Shown: piece by piece, positions 32,760-45,243 of the stretch
Numbering within the stretch: position 1 is the first letter of the stretch
Layout of the letters: every line of letters begins with the position of its first letter
NCBI RefSeq assembly: GCF_020921035.1
Contig: NC_063151.1
Location: 31,936,934-32,000,933, forward strand
Direction: 5' to 3'
DNA: 64,000 bases
From: Rhodamnia argentea
Lineage: Eukaryota; Streptophyta; Magnoliopsida; Myrtales; Myrtaceae
The notes under the pieces: generated by a model
Seen by the model: only the letters and a program-made list of their open reading frames with translations
What the model was told of the DNA's origin: nothing
Database searches by the model: none
Program-made: the position numbers and the translations under genes

Positions 32760-35283
32760 GATCGCGTGGCCGAGGGAAGTTATCCCTCATCCGATTCGAG
32801 ATCAAAGTAAATGCCTGGCTTCGTGATTCGCAGTATATATAGGAAATGGGATATGTGCACAATCATCAGAAGTAGAACCAGCAAAATAAGAAAGAAGGGT
32901 TTGGTTTAGGGTTGCGGATGAGCAGTCACTTTTGTTGGTTTTACACGACAAAAAAAAGAAAAAGAAAATTTAAGGCTGCTAATTCATGTTCATGTATTTG
33001 TGGAGAAAAAGCACTGAACTTTTTCTTGTCCGTGTGTTATTGGCTCATGAGTTACGAACGAACTCTTACTTCGCTTATATAAATATAATATGATCTTTCT
33101 ATGTCAATATGACCCATTTTTCTATTTTTCTTCCGCAATGATTTAATCACTTCTTTTTAAGCCATGGTACTACGTTAATGTCAGAAGCTCTAGCTATCTG
33201 AGCAGTTGCTTGGTTTGTCTCACAGGGACAGCTCTCCTATATATTTCGAAGACTGCTTTCCTAATGATCCTCCCTCCGGAAGGATGATTTTTTTCTTTAT
33301 CAGGAAAGTGGGGATGAGAAAATTTTGTCGACCGACAGTCGTTCGGTTTTCTCTAATCCGATCGCATGTTAAGGAACAAATGAGATTCACATCATAGCTA
33401 GTCGCTCAGAAAAAAAGTTACACAGTCCGATACGGTTTACATGACATTTTGAATTTGCTCAATACAAGTCTTCAACTCACTCCTAATAATAAAATCTGGA
33501 GTACATATATCAAAAGAAGCCTGGGCTATGTCATAAACAGTTTGCTTATTGATGTAGCTTCTTTGGTTATTGCGATATGGGAGAGAGAGAGAGAGAGAGA
33601 GAGAGGTGTTGCAAGAAGGCTCTTGCTTACCTAAAATGAATAAACTAAGGCTAATGCCATAATAGCGAACAAGCTATCCTCCTTGAGCATGTTTGACGAA
33701 GATTGTTAATGCGTTTCTGTTTATGTACATGTCGATAAGAAAAGTGTCCATGTCAATGTAAAAACGGTCATCCACCCCATTAACGCGTGATTCTTTTTAG
33801 ACACTCGCGTTGATGGGATCCCCATTTGGAAGGGCAAATGCATGTGGTAGATGGATTAGTGATTGTTGTTGTAATAATACCTAGTTAAAGACAACTTAGA
33901 TAATGTCCATCAAACTATATCAATACGCTCCCAAATCTGACGTGAAATCAACTCTCGACACTATCTTTAGAGATTGTAAAGACTTCCATATATATCCTTC
34001 ATTTCCCAATCTTTTACATGTATTATGTCGAATACTTGCTCACATATAAGTGTCCATTTCCAGGCTGCCATTTCTGTTAGGTACAGATGTTCCTAGAAGT
34101 AAAATACGCAACGTAAAATATGCGACGTAAAGGGCAGTGTTAATCCAATTTTTGACGAGATATATACATATATTCGACTGTTAATTGTTATGTTCATGTG
34201 TAGACACTATGCTAAGAATTGCGTAACTTAATCATGTCGCAGCCGATAAGATTTGTTCAAGAACGTGTAGCCCCCAGTCCTATGGCGAAAACTTCAGAAC
34301 TTGTCCAGGTCGACCACATTCTTGAAAATGTCAACAAGACTTAATGTTGGAGGTTTGTTGCCTCTAGGCAAGATGGTCGCTGGATCAAGAAACGATTATC
34401 ATACTGATTTAGTTGCATAAGCTGATACTCTAGCAATCATAGTTTCTTGTTTTGATTTTGTTGGGCAAACAAAATGATAAAATACACAGAGAAACGCAGA
34501 AAAAAAAAAAAAAACACCAGGGTCTTGTATTCAACGGCGTGACTCTATCCATGGAAACCGATCGACGGGCATTAAAGAATTGACGAAAAGAATATGGTAG
34601 TTGCATGAAAAAGACGTGGGTGATGGCTCAAATCCAAAAACGAAAAGAAAGTAATTTAAAAAAAAAACAGATGAAGGAATTATTTTTCTTTCATGTGGGT
34701 GAAAATAAGGGCATAACTGACGAGACACAGATTGGATCTTTGAGAGGGTCAAAATCAGATTCCGTGCAAGAACAGCATTAAGAATTGTATAAGGTAAACG
34801 GTCTGTGTTTGGACAATTCAAACCACTCAGATGGCAGGTCAAATTATAAGTTGAAAAAAAAAATTATAATTATGTCAATAACTGAACCCAAAAAAAAAAA
34901 AAACAAAGGCGCAGTTCTCTGTGCGCTGTAATAACACACGTATAGTACATAGTTTCGTAACTGGACGTTGAGATTTCGTGCCCCCACGAAATCAAACTCT
35001 TAAAAAGAAGAAGAAGAAGAAGAAGAGGAAGAGTTTATAAAAATAGCTTATCTATTAACATCGCGAGCTTGGAACAAGAAACCATCATCGCCAACTGCTA
35101 TGTATAAAAAGATGGGCATCTAATTGTAATTGGTGGGTTGTGTCTTGTCCATGCTGTATCATTCATATTTTGTTTTGCAAAACCTAAGAAAAAGTGCACG
35201 CGCGCCAGAGTTGTGTTTTATTCAAGGTAAAGCAAGATATATTACTATATGTAATATGCATCACTTTCAAGAAAAAAAAAATT
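32760..35283. other. MYB promoter and intergenic DNA
   Basis: Upstream of the MYB start is AT-rich DNA with GA microsatellites at about 33578-33606 and a GAA-type tract at about 35002-35028. No gene, tRNA or long repeat was recognised. Frames in this interval are short and unsupported. Confidence 0.4.
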
Positions 35284-35799
35284 GCTAATACCACAGAAAA
35301 CTCCAAACCGATACATATGTAATAAATTTATTCCAAACTGTTTTTTTAACCACAAAAAAATCCAAACTGGTATACTTGTGACAATTTTACCCTAAACTAG
35401 TACATCCGTGATAAATTTACTTTTCATTAGTTTTCGTTAAATATAACCGTCAAATTGCTAAATTATCCGTTACATGGCAATTGATGGGTGTACCATCTTG
35501 AAATTTTTACCCTCTATTTGTCACGATTGTATCGGTTTGAAATTTTTCGGGGTATTAACCCAATTTAACGGAGGGTAAATTTGTCATTGGTATATCGGTT
35601 TAGGGTTTTTCGTGGTTAAAAAAATTAGTTCATGATAAATTTGTCACATATGTACCAATTTAAGGTTTTGATAATCAAAAAAATAGTTTGAGGTAAATTT
35701 GTCATAGCTATACCAGTTTGGGATTTTTCGTGGTCAAAAAATAGTTTTGAGTAAATTTGTCACGTATGTACCAATTTGGGATTTTTCATGGTATTAACC
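35284..35799. mobile_element. Foldback element with tandem subterminal units
   Basis: The left end GCTAATACC and right end GGTATTAACC are inverted. The right arm has about five tandem units of roughly 60 bp (for example starting at 35521, 35582, 35642, 35701 and 35759), each like 'accaatttgggatttttc' plus 'gtaaatttgtca'. The left arm carries at least two of the same units inverted. Ten A followed by TT flanks it on both sides (35272-35283 and 35800-35811), a possible target duplication that the homopolymer makes ambiguous in length. 516 bp, non-coding. Confidence 0.8.
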
Positions 35800-36629
35800 A
35801 AAAAAAAAATTATAATTAAGCGGTAATAGTAATTCTCAATTTGCTTTGAGGTTTTTGCATTTTCATAAGGATGAAATATTCATTGCCACGAAGGGTTTAT
35901 AAAGCTCAAGTCCAGAAAGGTGTAGTTACAACATCCGCTGTTTTAAAAGGAACTAGTAGCTAGAGTTAGTTCCGGATCGTATGTACCTGTAATGAATCGC
36001 TCCCTAATTTGTATCTGTCTAAACCGAATTAAGAAAACGACGAGGTTCTTATTTATCTGTCCATAGAACGGATCAGCATTCAAATAGGTGATTCAAATCC
36101 TTCCTAAGACACTAAAGATTGCATTAGCCCCCGTATGCACTAAGACACTAATGTAAATCTATCTGGTCCAAAAAGATGGAACTTTTTGTTTTTATCGCAA
36201 CAAGGAGATGTAAGAGTGATAAAACTTTCAAACTCTCAAATGAATGGTACATTATAAAGCTCTCACGTTAATAAAAGCAGGGCAAAATGGAGCATGTTCC
36301 TATTTTTGGCATCTAGCTACAACCGTATACTAATTGTAGAGACAGAAATGACCTCTTGATGAGGCATATGGATCATTTTTGGATGACTTATAGCTGCTAC
36401 CTATTAAATGCATTCATATGGCCTGTGCAAATTCAAAGTCCCCAAAGTCTTAAGAAAGAACATGTTTTGGTTGTGGATATTAAGGTCAAGGTCACGTATA
36501 ATATATGGGCAATCGTCACTCTAGACTATGATTCTCCTCTTAGGATCTTGGGTCATGCACGTGTTAAATTTGGATTTATGATATTTACCTTGGCCTCATG
36601 TCTTTGCTACTTTCTATCTATTTTTCCCG

Positions 36630-37021
36630 ATCTATAAACCTATTGCAATTGTGTTAATTCAATCCTAAACATTTTTTTTACCCAATTTAGTCCTAAACTT
36701 TTTGTATTTGTGTCAATTTAGCCCATTTGGCCGGCCGGTGCCGGCGTGGACTTTTTTTTGCCAAATCTGATTTTTAATATCTATTTTATTCAAATTAAAT
36801 TCAAAAAATAAGGTAGATTTTTTATAGAAAAAAAAAAAAGCATTACCGGATCTAGAGGAGGGTCGTGACCCTCGACTAGGTCCGGGCGAGGTCCGGCAAC
36901 CATTACCGGATCTAGAGGAGGGTCGTCAACCCCTAGCCGAGGCTTAGCCCCCCGTTGACCATCCCCCACCCTTGCCAGCCCTTCTTATCGATGTTGGGGC
37001 GGTGGTGGCGAGGGTTGCATG

Positions 37022-37059
<38 letters not shown>

Positions 37060-37250
37060 TTTTACTGATTTTTTAATTTAATTAAATTGATATTAAAGAT
37101 TATATCCGGACAAAAAAAAGCCCACATCAAGACTGCAGCACAACATCAACGCCGATTGGCCAAATGGACTGAATTGGCGCAAATGTAAAAGGTTTAGAAC
37201 TGAATTGACATAATTACAATAGGTTTAAGATTTTTTTGATTATTTTCCCT
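36630..37250. mobile_element. Foldback element with GC-rich core (copy C)
   Basis: The left arm (cctattgcaattgtgttaat, 'tttagtcctaaac') pairs with the right arm ('gttctaaacctttta' inverted; ends attattttccct). The core at 36841-37020 is GC-rich and contains a 26-base direct repeat (36841-36866 and 36901-36926) and a CT microsatellite at 37022-37057. The left terminus looks truncated compared with the other copies. Confidence 0.65.
37022..37057. repeat. (CT)n microsatellite
   Basis: Perfect CT run of about 36 bases at the edge of the GC-rich core. Confidence 0.95.
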
Positions 37251-38059
37251 ATAATCTGCAAGATGTTCTGCATTTTTGGTGTGATATGATCTCGTCTACA
37301 TTAATCACTGAAGCCAACGAGGGTGGACGTAATTTTAGGGCCTCCTTATTATGGTGTTTTTCAAGTAAAAAGATAATTATTGTGCTTTTCCCAACAGAGT
37401 AAAAGATATTTTAACTTTCAAAGATTGTTATCCACATAAAAAATTTACAAGGGACCGTCAATGATCATATATATTAGATTTTAGATGATAATATATTGAG
37501 CTAAACTCAAATTTCGTATATTAGAAACCAAAAAATTAAAAGTAGAAGTCGCTTGAAATAGGCCTTTATTTTAAACCTACGTAATTGTACTGTTAAATCC
37601 ACTTTCCAGATTGATTTTAGTCCGAAATGCATAGAAATTGGAATTGAAGTCGAATGACTTGATCTAAAAAAATCAGAACTATGGTACGAAAGTAATAAGG
37701 TGGAATGCCAATTAAGATTGTTTACTAGTCGCAACCTGATAGAAGCACTCGAGCCCTACACTATCATATTTTGGCAACAACGAATCCCTTAGGAAAGAAT
37801 TAATTTGCACTTTCGTGTAATTCGACCAATCGGGTCACTAATTGAGTCGAGCACGAGGGGCAAATTTGGAGAGGGGGAAAAGACCATGATTTGATCAAAG
37901 GAGATTCATCTGTACGTGTCACTAGAGTGAGCCATGGCAGCTTCTTTCGTCTCGCAAGAAAGAGATTCATCAACTCTTGGAATAAGTCACGTTCATTTGA
38001 GCCTGCCTAGCAAATGATTGAAGATGTCCTCTCTCTCTCTCTCTCGGACAAAAAAAAAA

Positions 38060-38272
38060 CGGATGGGTTTGAAATAGCTTTCAAATTGCCCACGTCATGG
38101 TCGGCCGAGCCACATTAATAATTTCTGAACAAATTGGCCGAATGGACTGAATTGGCACAAATACAAAAGGTTTAGAACTCAAACATCATACAAAAAAAAA
38201 AAAGAGTTTATGACTGAATTGGCACAATTGCTATAAATTTAGGACTTTTTCGGTAATTTTCCTTTCCAATAA
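38060..38272. mobile_element. Right-arm fragment of the GC-cored foldback family (copy D)
   Basis: 'gaccgaatggactgaattgg'-like block (38127-38146), 'aaaaggtttagaact' and 'aggactttttcggtaatttt' match the right arm of copies B and C. The left arm and core are missing. Confidence 0.55.
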
Positions 38273-41200
38273 TTTTACTTACCTGCCTAGCCAAACATCT
38301 GTTTCTATTCAAATCAAACGTCCTTCGTTGAAAACTATAATACCACCTTTCTTTTACCACCTTCTTAAGAAACACCTCCACTTCCTCTTCCTAACCAAAC
38401 GCACAAGCACATCCTCGTTGGACATCAACATACCTAAAAGATCCTTAACAAACCAGTTTGACTACTCCTATGTCCCATCTCCTTACACACCCCAAAAATC
38501 ACAAACGACCTCCATTCTTGGCTAGCTATGTGAGCTCCACCTTTTGAAAGCTTACCCCTTTTCCTATCATCATTCAATGCGTTTTGTTGCACGGTGGTTG
38601 ATATCGTGCTGGCTCCATTAAATACTTAAGAACATGATTCTTAGGCCATGTCCCAAAAAAGGTGCAGAATTTCTAAGGAGTGAAGAGATATGGCTAGCCG
38701 ATTCTCTGTATGGCTTTCAAGTTATGTTAAGGGTCGCAATCCGTGTCGCGTTGTCATGTCCATTACCAAAGAATTATGCTACCATCATATTTCATCGAAT
38801 GTAGATGAAATGAAGAGCCCGTTAGAACGTATCAAATTGTTGCCATCAGCTTCCGTAATCATCGTGTTTGTGCTGTGTTAGAACCGGCTTTTGGCTATGA
38901 GGATATTATCTCATGTCGTTTCGTGTTCAAGTAATGCTCTTGCGCGTGCAACGCAGTCTTATGGCTCATAGAAATTGCACTGGATTTCTATCTTTATTCA
39001 TCTATATAATCAACATAGTTTTCTGTGTCCTCTCTTCCTATATTCACACCAAGAATCATCTGAACATAGTTCCCCACGCTATAGCTAAGCATGAATTTTC
39101 CTACTGTTACTGAGCTATGTATACCTATTGAGCAATACGTATTCAATTCACATAGCTTTTTTCTTGCCAATTGGCAGCCGTGGAAGGCAATCACCAATTC
39201 CAAGACAGCCAATGTTCTACAGATTCTGCAGCTGCAAGAATTTAGTGATGACGTGTGATCCAACACCATGGGTGAAGTGACCCACAAGAATCTGCCTTGT
39301 TGGGGCAGCTTTCTTGTATCCCTCATGCGGATTTGAAACTAACGCGAATATGTCCTGACTAAAATAATTTCGATTTCGCAAGGTGAGAAGTACAGTTAGT
39401 TGGAATTTCTGAGTTAGTAAATCAATATCCTCTATTAGGTTATGTCTCTGATGTGTCCTGGTTTTGTGTCCCCGTTGCAACTCTGAAAGTGACGTCTCGT
39501 TTCTTGGCCATCTTCTCCAATATGATGTTGCAGAAGACGGGTTAGTGCCTTGAGATGGTGACATCTCAGCTACCCTCTAGGGTTTGCTGCTCGTGTGGTG
39601 ATCCTTTCTCTCACGATGATCTCCCATGATAGAAGAAGGGATCTTTTTAAGAGCGTTGAATGATTGTCCACTCAACTAATCAGGAAGCTCCATATATTAT
39701 CAAACTACTCGAAACTTACTTCTTCTTCTTTTTTGTATTGAAACCTCCTCAAGGAGTGTGATCGAGTTGAGTTGAGCCGACACGACTGTCACTCGCGATA
39801 GGCTTTATTGTTTATGTGTCTAGGGCTTGATGCCTGGCTCGATTCAATTTGTATTTGAACCTTGTCGATTCACCAAATGGGTTTGTAAACTCGAGCTCAT
39901 CCTAACTCGGCTCGATCATATGAAAAATGGATTCCCTCTATGTATTTTGGGATCGAGTATTGAAAGAGCGAAGAAACTTAAAACGTTGCAATGACTTGAC
40001 TAAGGTTGCAAGCTATTCATTTCGAAATATTTTCCATCTCAAGGTTCTCTTGGTACGATATAAAAGATATTCGAACTCGAAAACAACCGAGCCGAGTTCA
40101 AAAAGCTTGTCATTCATGAGTAACTTAACTCGTTTACGTCGTAAGGCGAGAGAGCAAATGGTTAAGGAAGACTTCCATACACATGAGACCGATCAAATAT
40201 TATTGTCGTCCGAGCTCTATGATTTTAAACAAGCTCCTCATTATGATTGGCCTCTAACGTTCAATATCAAGGTCTCTCAAATTTGGATTATATATTATTC
40301 TGTATCTTAATAAGCTTATCTTCGATGGATAATCTGATCCTTTATTGTGATAAGTACAAATTCTTTTCTTGTGAAAAGTACAAATTACCAATTTACATTG
40401 TCAATCAGGTTAAGGCAATTTAAGCTTTTCGTTTATTTTAGCCAACGAGTGAACGCATTAGTAAGCTTTACAAACTCAAGATTTTGCGTAAGGAGTGGCG
40501 AAAGAAAACATTTTCCTAAAACGAGCTTATGATGGATAATTCGTATGAGTCATCCTTAATGATAGTAATTTAAAAATGGATATGTACATTAGTTAGTCAC
40601 AAGATCGCTTGTAAAGATATGATTGCTATTTAACATTATGCGCTATCGAAAGATATACAAGATTACGACATCTAAACTTGGCTAACACGAGACGTTTTCA
40701 CCTCGTAGTAATTTATTTTTCAGCTGATTATTGTGATGAGGGGTCAACATTGGCATGCTAAATCAAAGTAGGTAAATATGCATACTGTGCCACCACGCCG
40801 CCGTCGGCTAACGATAGCCGATCCCAAGTTTAACTGAATAATCAATTCGATTGGTTTAAATTGCTTGTGAGATCTAGCTAAGTTTGCGGTACATTGTCTC
40901 AGACAATGTCGCTTTCCACCAAGTAAAACCGAAGTTTGAGACGGTTATCATATATGATGTGCTTCGCTTGCGTGACACCATACCTACTAGTTCTTAAATC
41001 CATTATCAGAATGTATGTTACATCTTAATTTTGTTGATGTCATATCATTATCTCAACCTCCACAGATTAGCCCACAAAATTCAAGATTATGTTTCAGTAA
41101 AGTGACTACTTCATTGAATTAATCTCTCTGTGTGTCTCAAATGTCGTTATCATGTGCTTCACTGTCCCATATTTTGCAATCCCTCTCACCATTTCGCTTT

Positions 41201-42573
41201 TTTCCATCCAAAAACTCGCAATTAAGACACAAAGAAACCAGTTTCGGGGCATGACAATACGACTCCAACCACAATTAAAAGGCTCCCTGTCATGAAAAAG
41301 TCGTCGCATCGTTGAAGTTCAGGATATCGAATCAACGGGCAGCCCCCGAATCAAGAACATGAAACTCGAGTGGCAAATTTCCCAGAAAAAAAAAAAGGGA
41401 TTACCCACATAAATTACTTGAGGACGAGTTGTGGATTTAAGGTTTCACTTTTGTTAATCATTTCTCCCCAGTGTAATCGTTGAACACAGATTCTAGTGAT
41501 GAGTCATGTTGACTGTACACATCCATTCTGGGCAATGGGTGTGGGTGATGAGATTCAAAAGTTGATTTTTTTTCCAATTTTGCAGAATATTCTTATGTGG
41601 TCAGATTCATTGTTTGGGAACCAATTAGGAGATGAATTTGAACTGGGAAACTTAACTCTTTTTCAGTATAAAAAAAAGAAGAAGAAGAAGAAGCGGAGAA
41701 TATTTCATATTGAGATAATATTGGTCGACGAAAGATACTAAATAATTGCAGTGATTCCTGTCGATTTTTGATCAAGTATCTCCAAGTTCTGAAGTGGGGT
41801 TAGGTGGAACAGAGAGAGCATTTACTTCTTTTGCTCCACTGAAGCATGCATATGATGTAAATGAAACCAGACACATTCACAAGAGGAAGAGTTTGGCAAA
41901 CAAGATAAGACCAATGGCACTGTAAATTTTCCGAATTTGGACATGCAGTACCAGCTTCTGGGGACATCTTCAATTTCTGCAATTTTGGAATTGGACAATG
42001 GATACTTAGAACTGCAATATGAATTCCTTTACGAAATATAAACACGATTTCACAAAACGTGAAAATTCTCTGCAACAATATCAGCTAAGACCTTAACGAT
42101 GAAAAACCAGAGGCACCCACATCGCCGTACTAATCGCAGAACGTGTGTACCCTCCTCCTCCATGGCCACAGACCAGAGACCTAAAGATCCCAATTAATTA
42201 ACCAGAAAAGAAGTCGACATAGTTGTCGTCATCTTGAAACCATGACCTTCAGATCCGACTTGAGATAGAAGCAGTTCAAATATACCTTTTGGAAACTGGA
42301 GAAACGTCTCTTATTGACTTGCTCTTTCTTTTCTAACGCGGGCAATACTGGGAAAAAGAATCAACGCGCTCTAGTCCCGAAACTAAAGATGCTTTTCTGA
42401 CATTTCCTTCTTTCGCAGAAATGATGCCAACTACATTTTCCAAATGAAAGTCTAATTAAACACGGATCTACAGCATCTGAGCAAACAAAGCATAAACAAA
42501 TTTACAAAAGCTACAATTCCGAAAATCAATTGGCCAGACAAAAAATAAATGCCAATGGACCTCCAATCAAAAG
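38273..42573. other. Gene-poor region before the exonuclease gene
   Basis: No gene is recognised over about 4.3 kb. Part of 39760-40140 contains repeated 'gagctcgag/gccgagtt' words in both orientations and may be a decayed hAT-type MITE. A GAA tract sits at 41680-41697. Open frames of 60-127 codons here show no motif or family resemblance. The last few hundred bases are the likely 3' UTR of the SDN5-like gene. Confidence 0.4.
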
Positions 42574-45201
42574 TCAATGCTTCACTCCCACAAAACATAG
42601 AGCTACTTCAGCTTGGGCCTGAAGCTCTTCCAAAATCTTCACAATCTTCTCACGACCTATTGTGGTTTCACTCTGCTCCGCGAGCATCTTCCTCAATCTT
42701 AATCAAAGCAGGAAAAAGTGCTTATAAAATAGTGGGCATAAATTCTGAAATGTAATGTAACAGAATAGCAAAATGAAGCTAATCAAATTGAGCAAGCCTA
42801 CATTCCAATTCCTCAACTCGGGACATCCACAAATTTTCCATGCCTAACCTAATACAACCCTATTGTAAACCAAATGACTTTTCATGCTTACCATTGGGTG
42901 CAAATGACTTCGACCTAGTCCCTTACGGTCATTCTACCTTTCCAATGTTGCTATTCCTAAGGCGAGATCTTAAACCAAGAGCTAAATTTGGTCCCAAAGG
43001 AAAAACAAGAGCAATTTTCAATCCACCACGTTATAATCTTAGAAAGATTTAAAACAATTGTTATAGGACTGCTTCCATTTTCAAGTTGAATCTGATGCAC
43101 GCCAGAGTTAAAAATGCTGAAGAGATGATATGACCGGCCCAGGAAAACAATCATGAAAATAACAAACTGTCCTTGGTACTAAAAACTTACAGATATTATC
43201 GATACAACTAACTCAAGTGGTAAACCACCATTTTACTAGCCCTGGCCTTATTCAGAAGCTTAGATAGCAACTCCACTAACATTAACAAAAAGGAACAATT
43301 AAAAAAGAGGTGAGTCTACTTACCTACGAACAATAGCCGTGTCCCCATGACCAGTACAAATGATAAGCATGGCATTGGTGGGTAAAGCATCATACAGGGT
43401 GCGAACTCTTGTATTAATACGTACAAGAATTTCCTCTAATTCAGGCGCAATCCTACATTTGGCCCTGCTCCTTTTCTCAGAATTCTTCTTGCATGTTAGC
43501 AAGGACATCAACTCTGCCAATCTTCTATTTAAACAATCAGACTCCTCTGCTTGCTTCTCAAAATAGGAATATAGCTCTGTGAAATGAGCCCAAACAAAGT
43601 GGGCTCGTTCACTTTTCACCTGACAAATTACAAAGGAAAAGGCTTATAAAAATTGTGGGACTACAGGGGAAAACCAAACTCAGTGACTCTTAAACATCTA
43701 CCTCCTTTGTGGCCTTCAAAAGAGCATCATCATCAGAAGACACTGGTAACACATGGGACGATCCAGCAGCGTATCTCTTAACTGTCGATATCTCATCAAT
43801 GAAAGAGGAATTTTTCCCACACTCACTTAAAACTGTAAGAAACTTCTTCCGAATAAATGATGGAGGAGCTCCGAAATCAGGTCCTGCATTATATAGGAAT
43901 AAACAAGCAAAATCAACATATAAGTTTAAACAATTATTAAACACAGACAACAGGGCTCTATCCAAATGCAACATCCATGCATCACTTGCCATGTCTAATC
44001 TTTAGCAATGCTAATTCCATAGTAGCTCTTGCATCTTCAATACTGTCATGTCCACTTTCTGACTGTTGTATGCATCTGGACAGGAATCTTTTGGCAAGCA
44101 CACGAAGAGCAGGCTTGTAAGACCCTCCACGGTGCTTGTACAATACTGCTGTATCAATTACCAAATTATGAGAAATCTTCAATGCCAACAAGTCGTTCTC
44201 CAATGAATGCCCGATTAGAACAGTCTCCTGGTAAACCAGCTTAAGGAAATCTCTCTGAACAAGGGGAGCAAAAAAGTGGGAGACAAGGAAACATCAGTAA
44301 GAGGAGGAAGCACAAAAAAAGAACGAAGCTACATTAAAAGAGAGAGAGAGAGAGCATGCAGATGCAGGCGCACAGAAATGCACGTAGGCCTGCATTGTCA
44401 CATATACACGACTCACTTGAACATCCTCAAGACTTGTTGTAACACCATCCAGCATCTCAAAGGTGATCCCACTATACCTGGATACAAGGTCACAAAAAAT
44501 AGACCTATTATAACCAGAGTATGCTCGGTTGCATAATCATAGTTAGAGATAGGATTTTTCGGGTGAACAAAAGGTGATAAGGAATTGTAATTAGTATAGC
44601 ACATTAGAAAATATAGTTGGCAAGAACAATAAAAGTTCCACAATAGCAGTCAAATTTCCATGCAGAAATATTCTCACTTGCAAATTCATAGTTAGAGGGA
44701 TTAAAACAATAAGATATCCTAACCAGTGTACATTAAAAGAATTCCGCAAGAAGAGAAGTTCCCATGACATAATCATCACACTCACTCATTAAATCTTAAT
44801 CCCACAAACTGGGAGAAGAGAAAGAACGTTACATATAGTACATCACTCATGTCTGGATCTCCACTTCAGGCATTTCTTTTTAACAACCAACTACCCAGAG
44901 GAGTGTGCACACACGGAGGATAACGGCATTTTAAATCTTGAATCCAACGCATCCAATAGAAAATCTGCTTGGCCCAAGGAAATAAGGGGTGAAAAATAAA
45001 GAACTCATTTCTAACACACACCCATCTCTATGATTTTTCAGTAAGATATTTACTCAACAGAGACAAGACTCTTTAGAAATTGCCACATCAAGTACTACTG
45101 GAAAAGGCAAAATGTGAAGCTCAACTGCAAAAAAGATCAATGGTCCTTAGGTGGGGACATTTATTTTTAAGAGTCAAAGGAAATGGTTGGGCTCACGTAA
45201 G

Positions 45202-45243
<42 letters not shown>

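Noticed and set aside
38690..38881. 63-codon plus-strand frame starting with a good-looking ATG
   Set aside because: No motif, no splice partners and no relatives recognised; surrounded by repeat debris.
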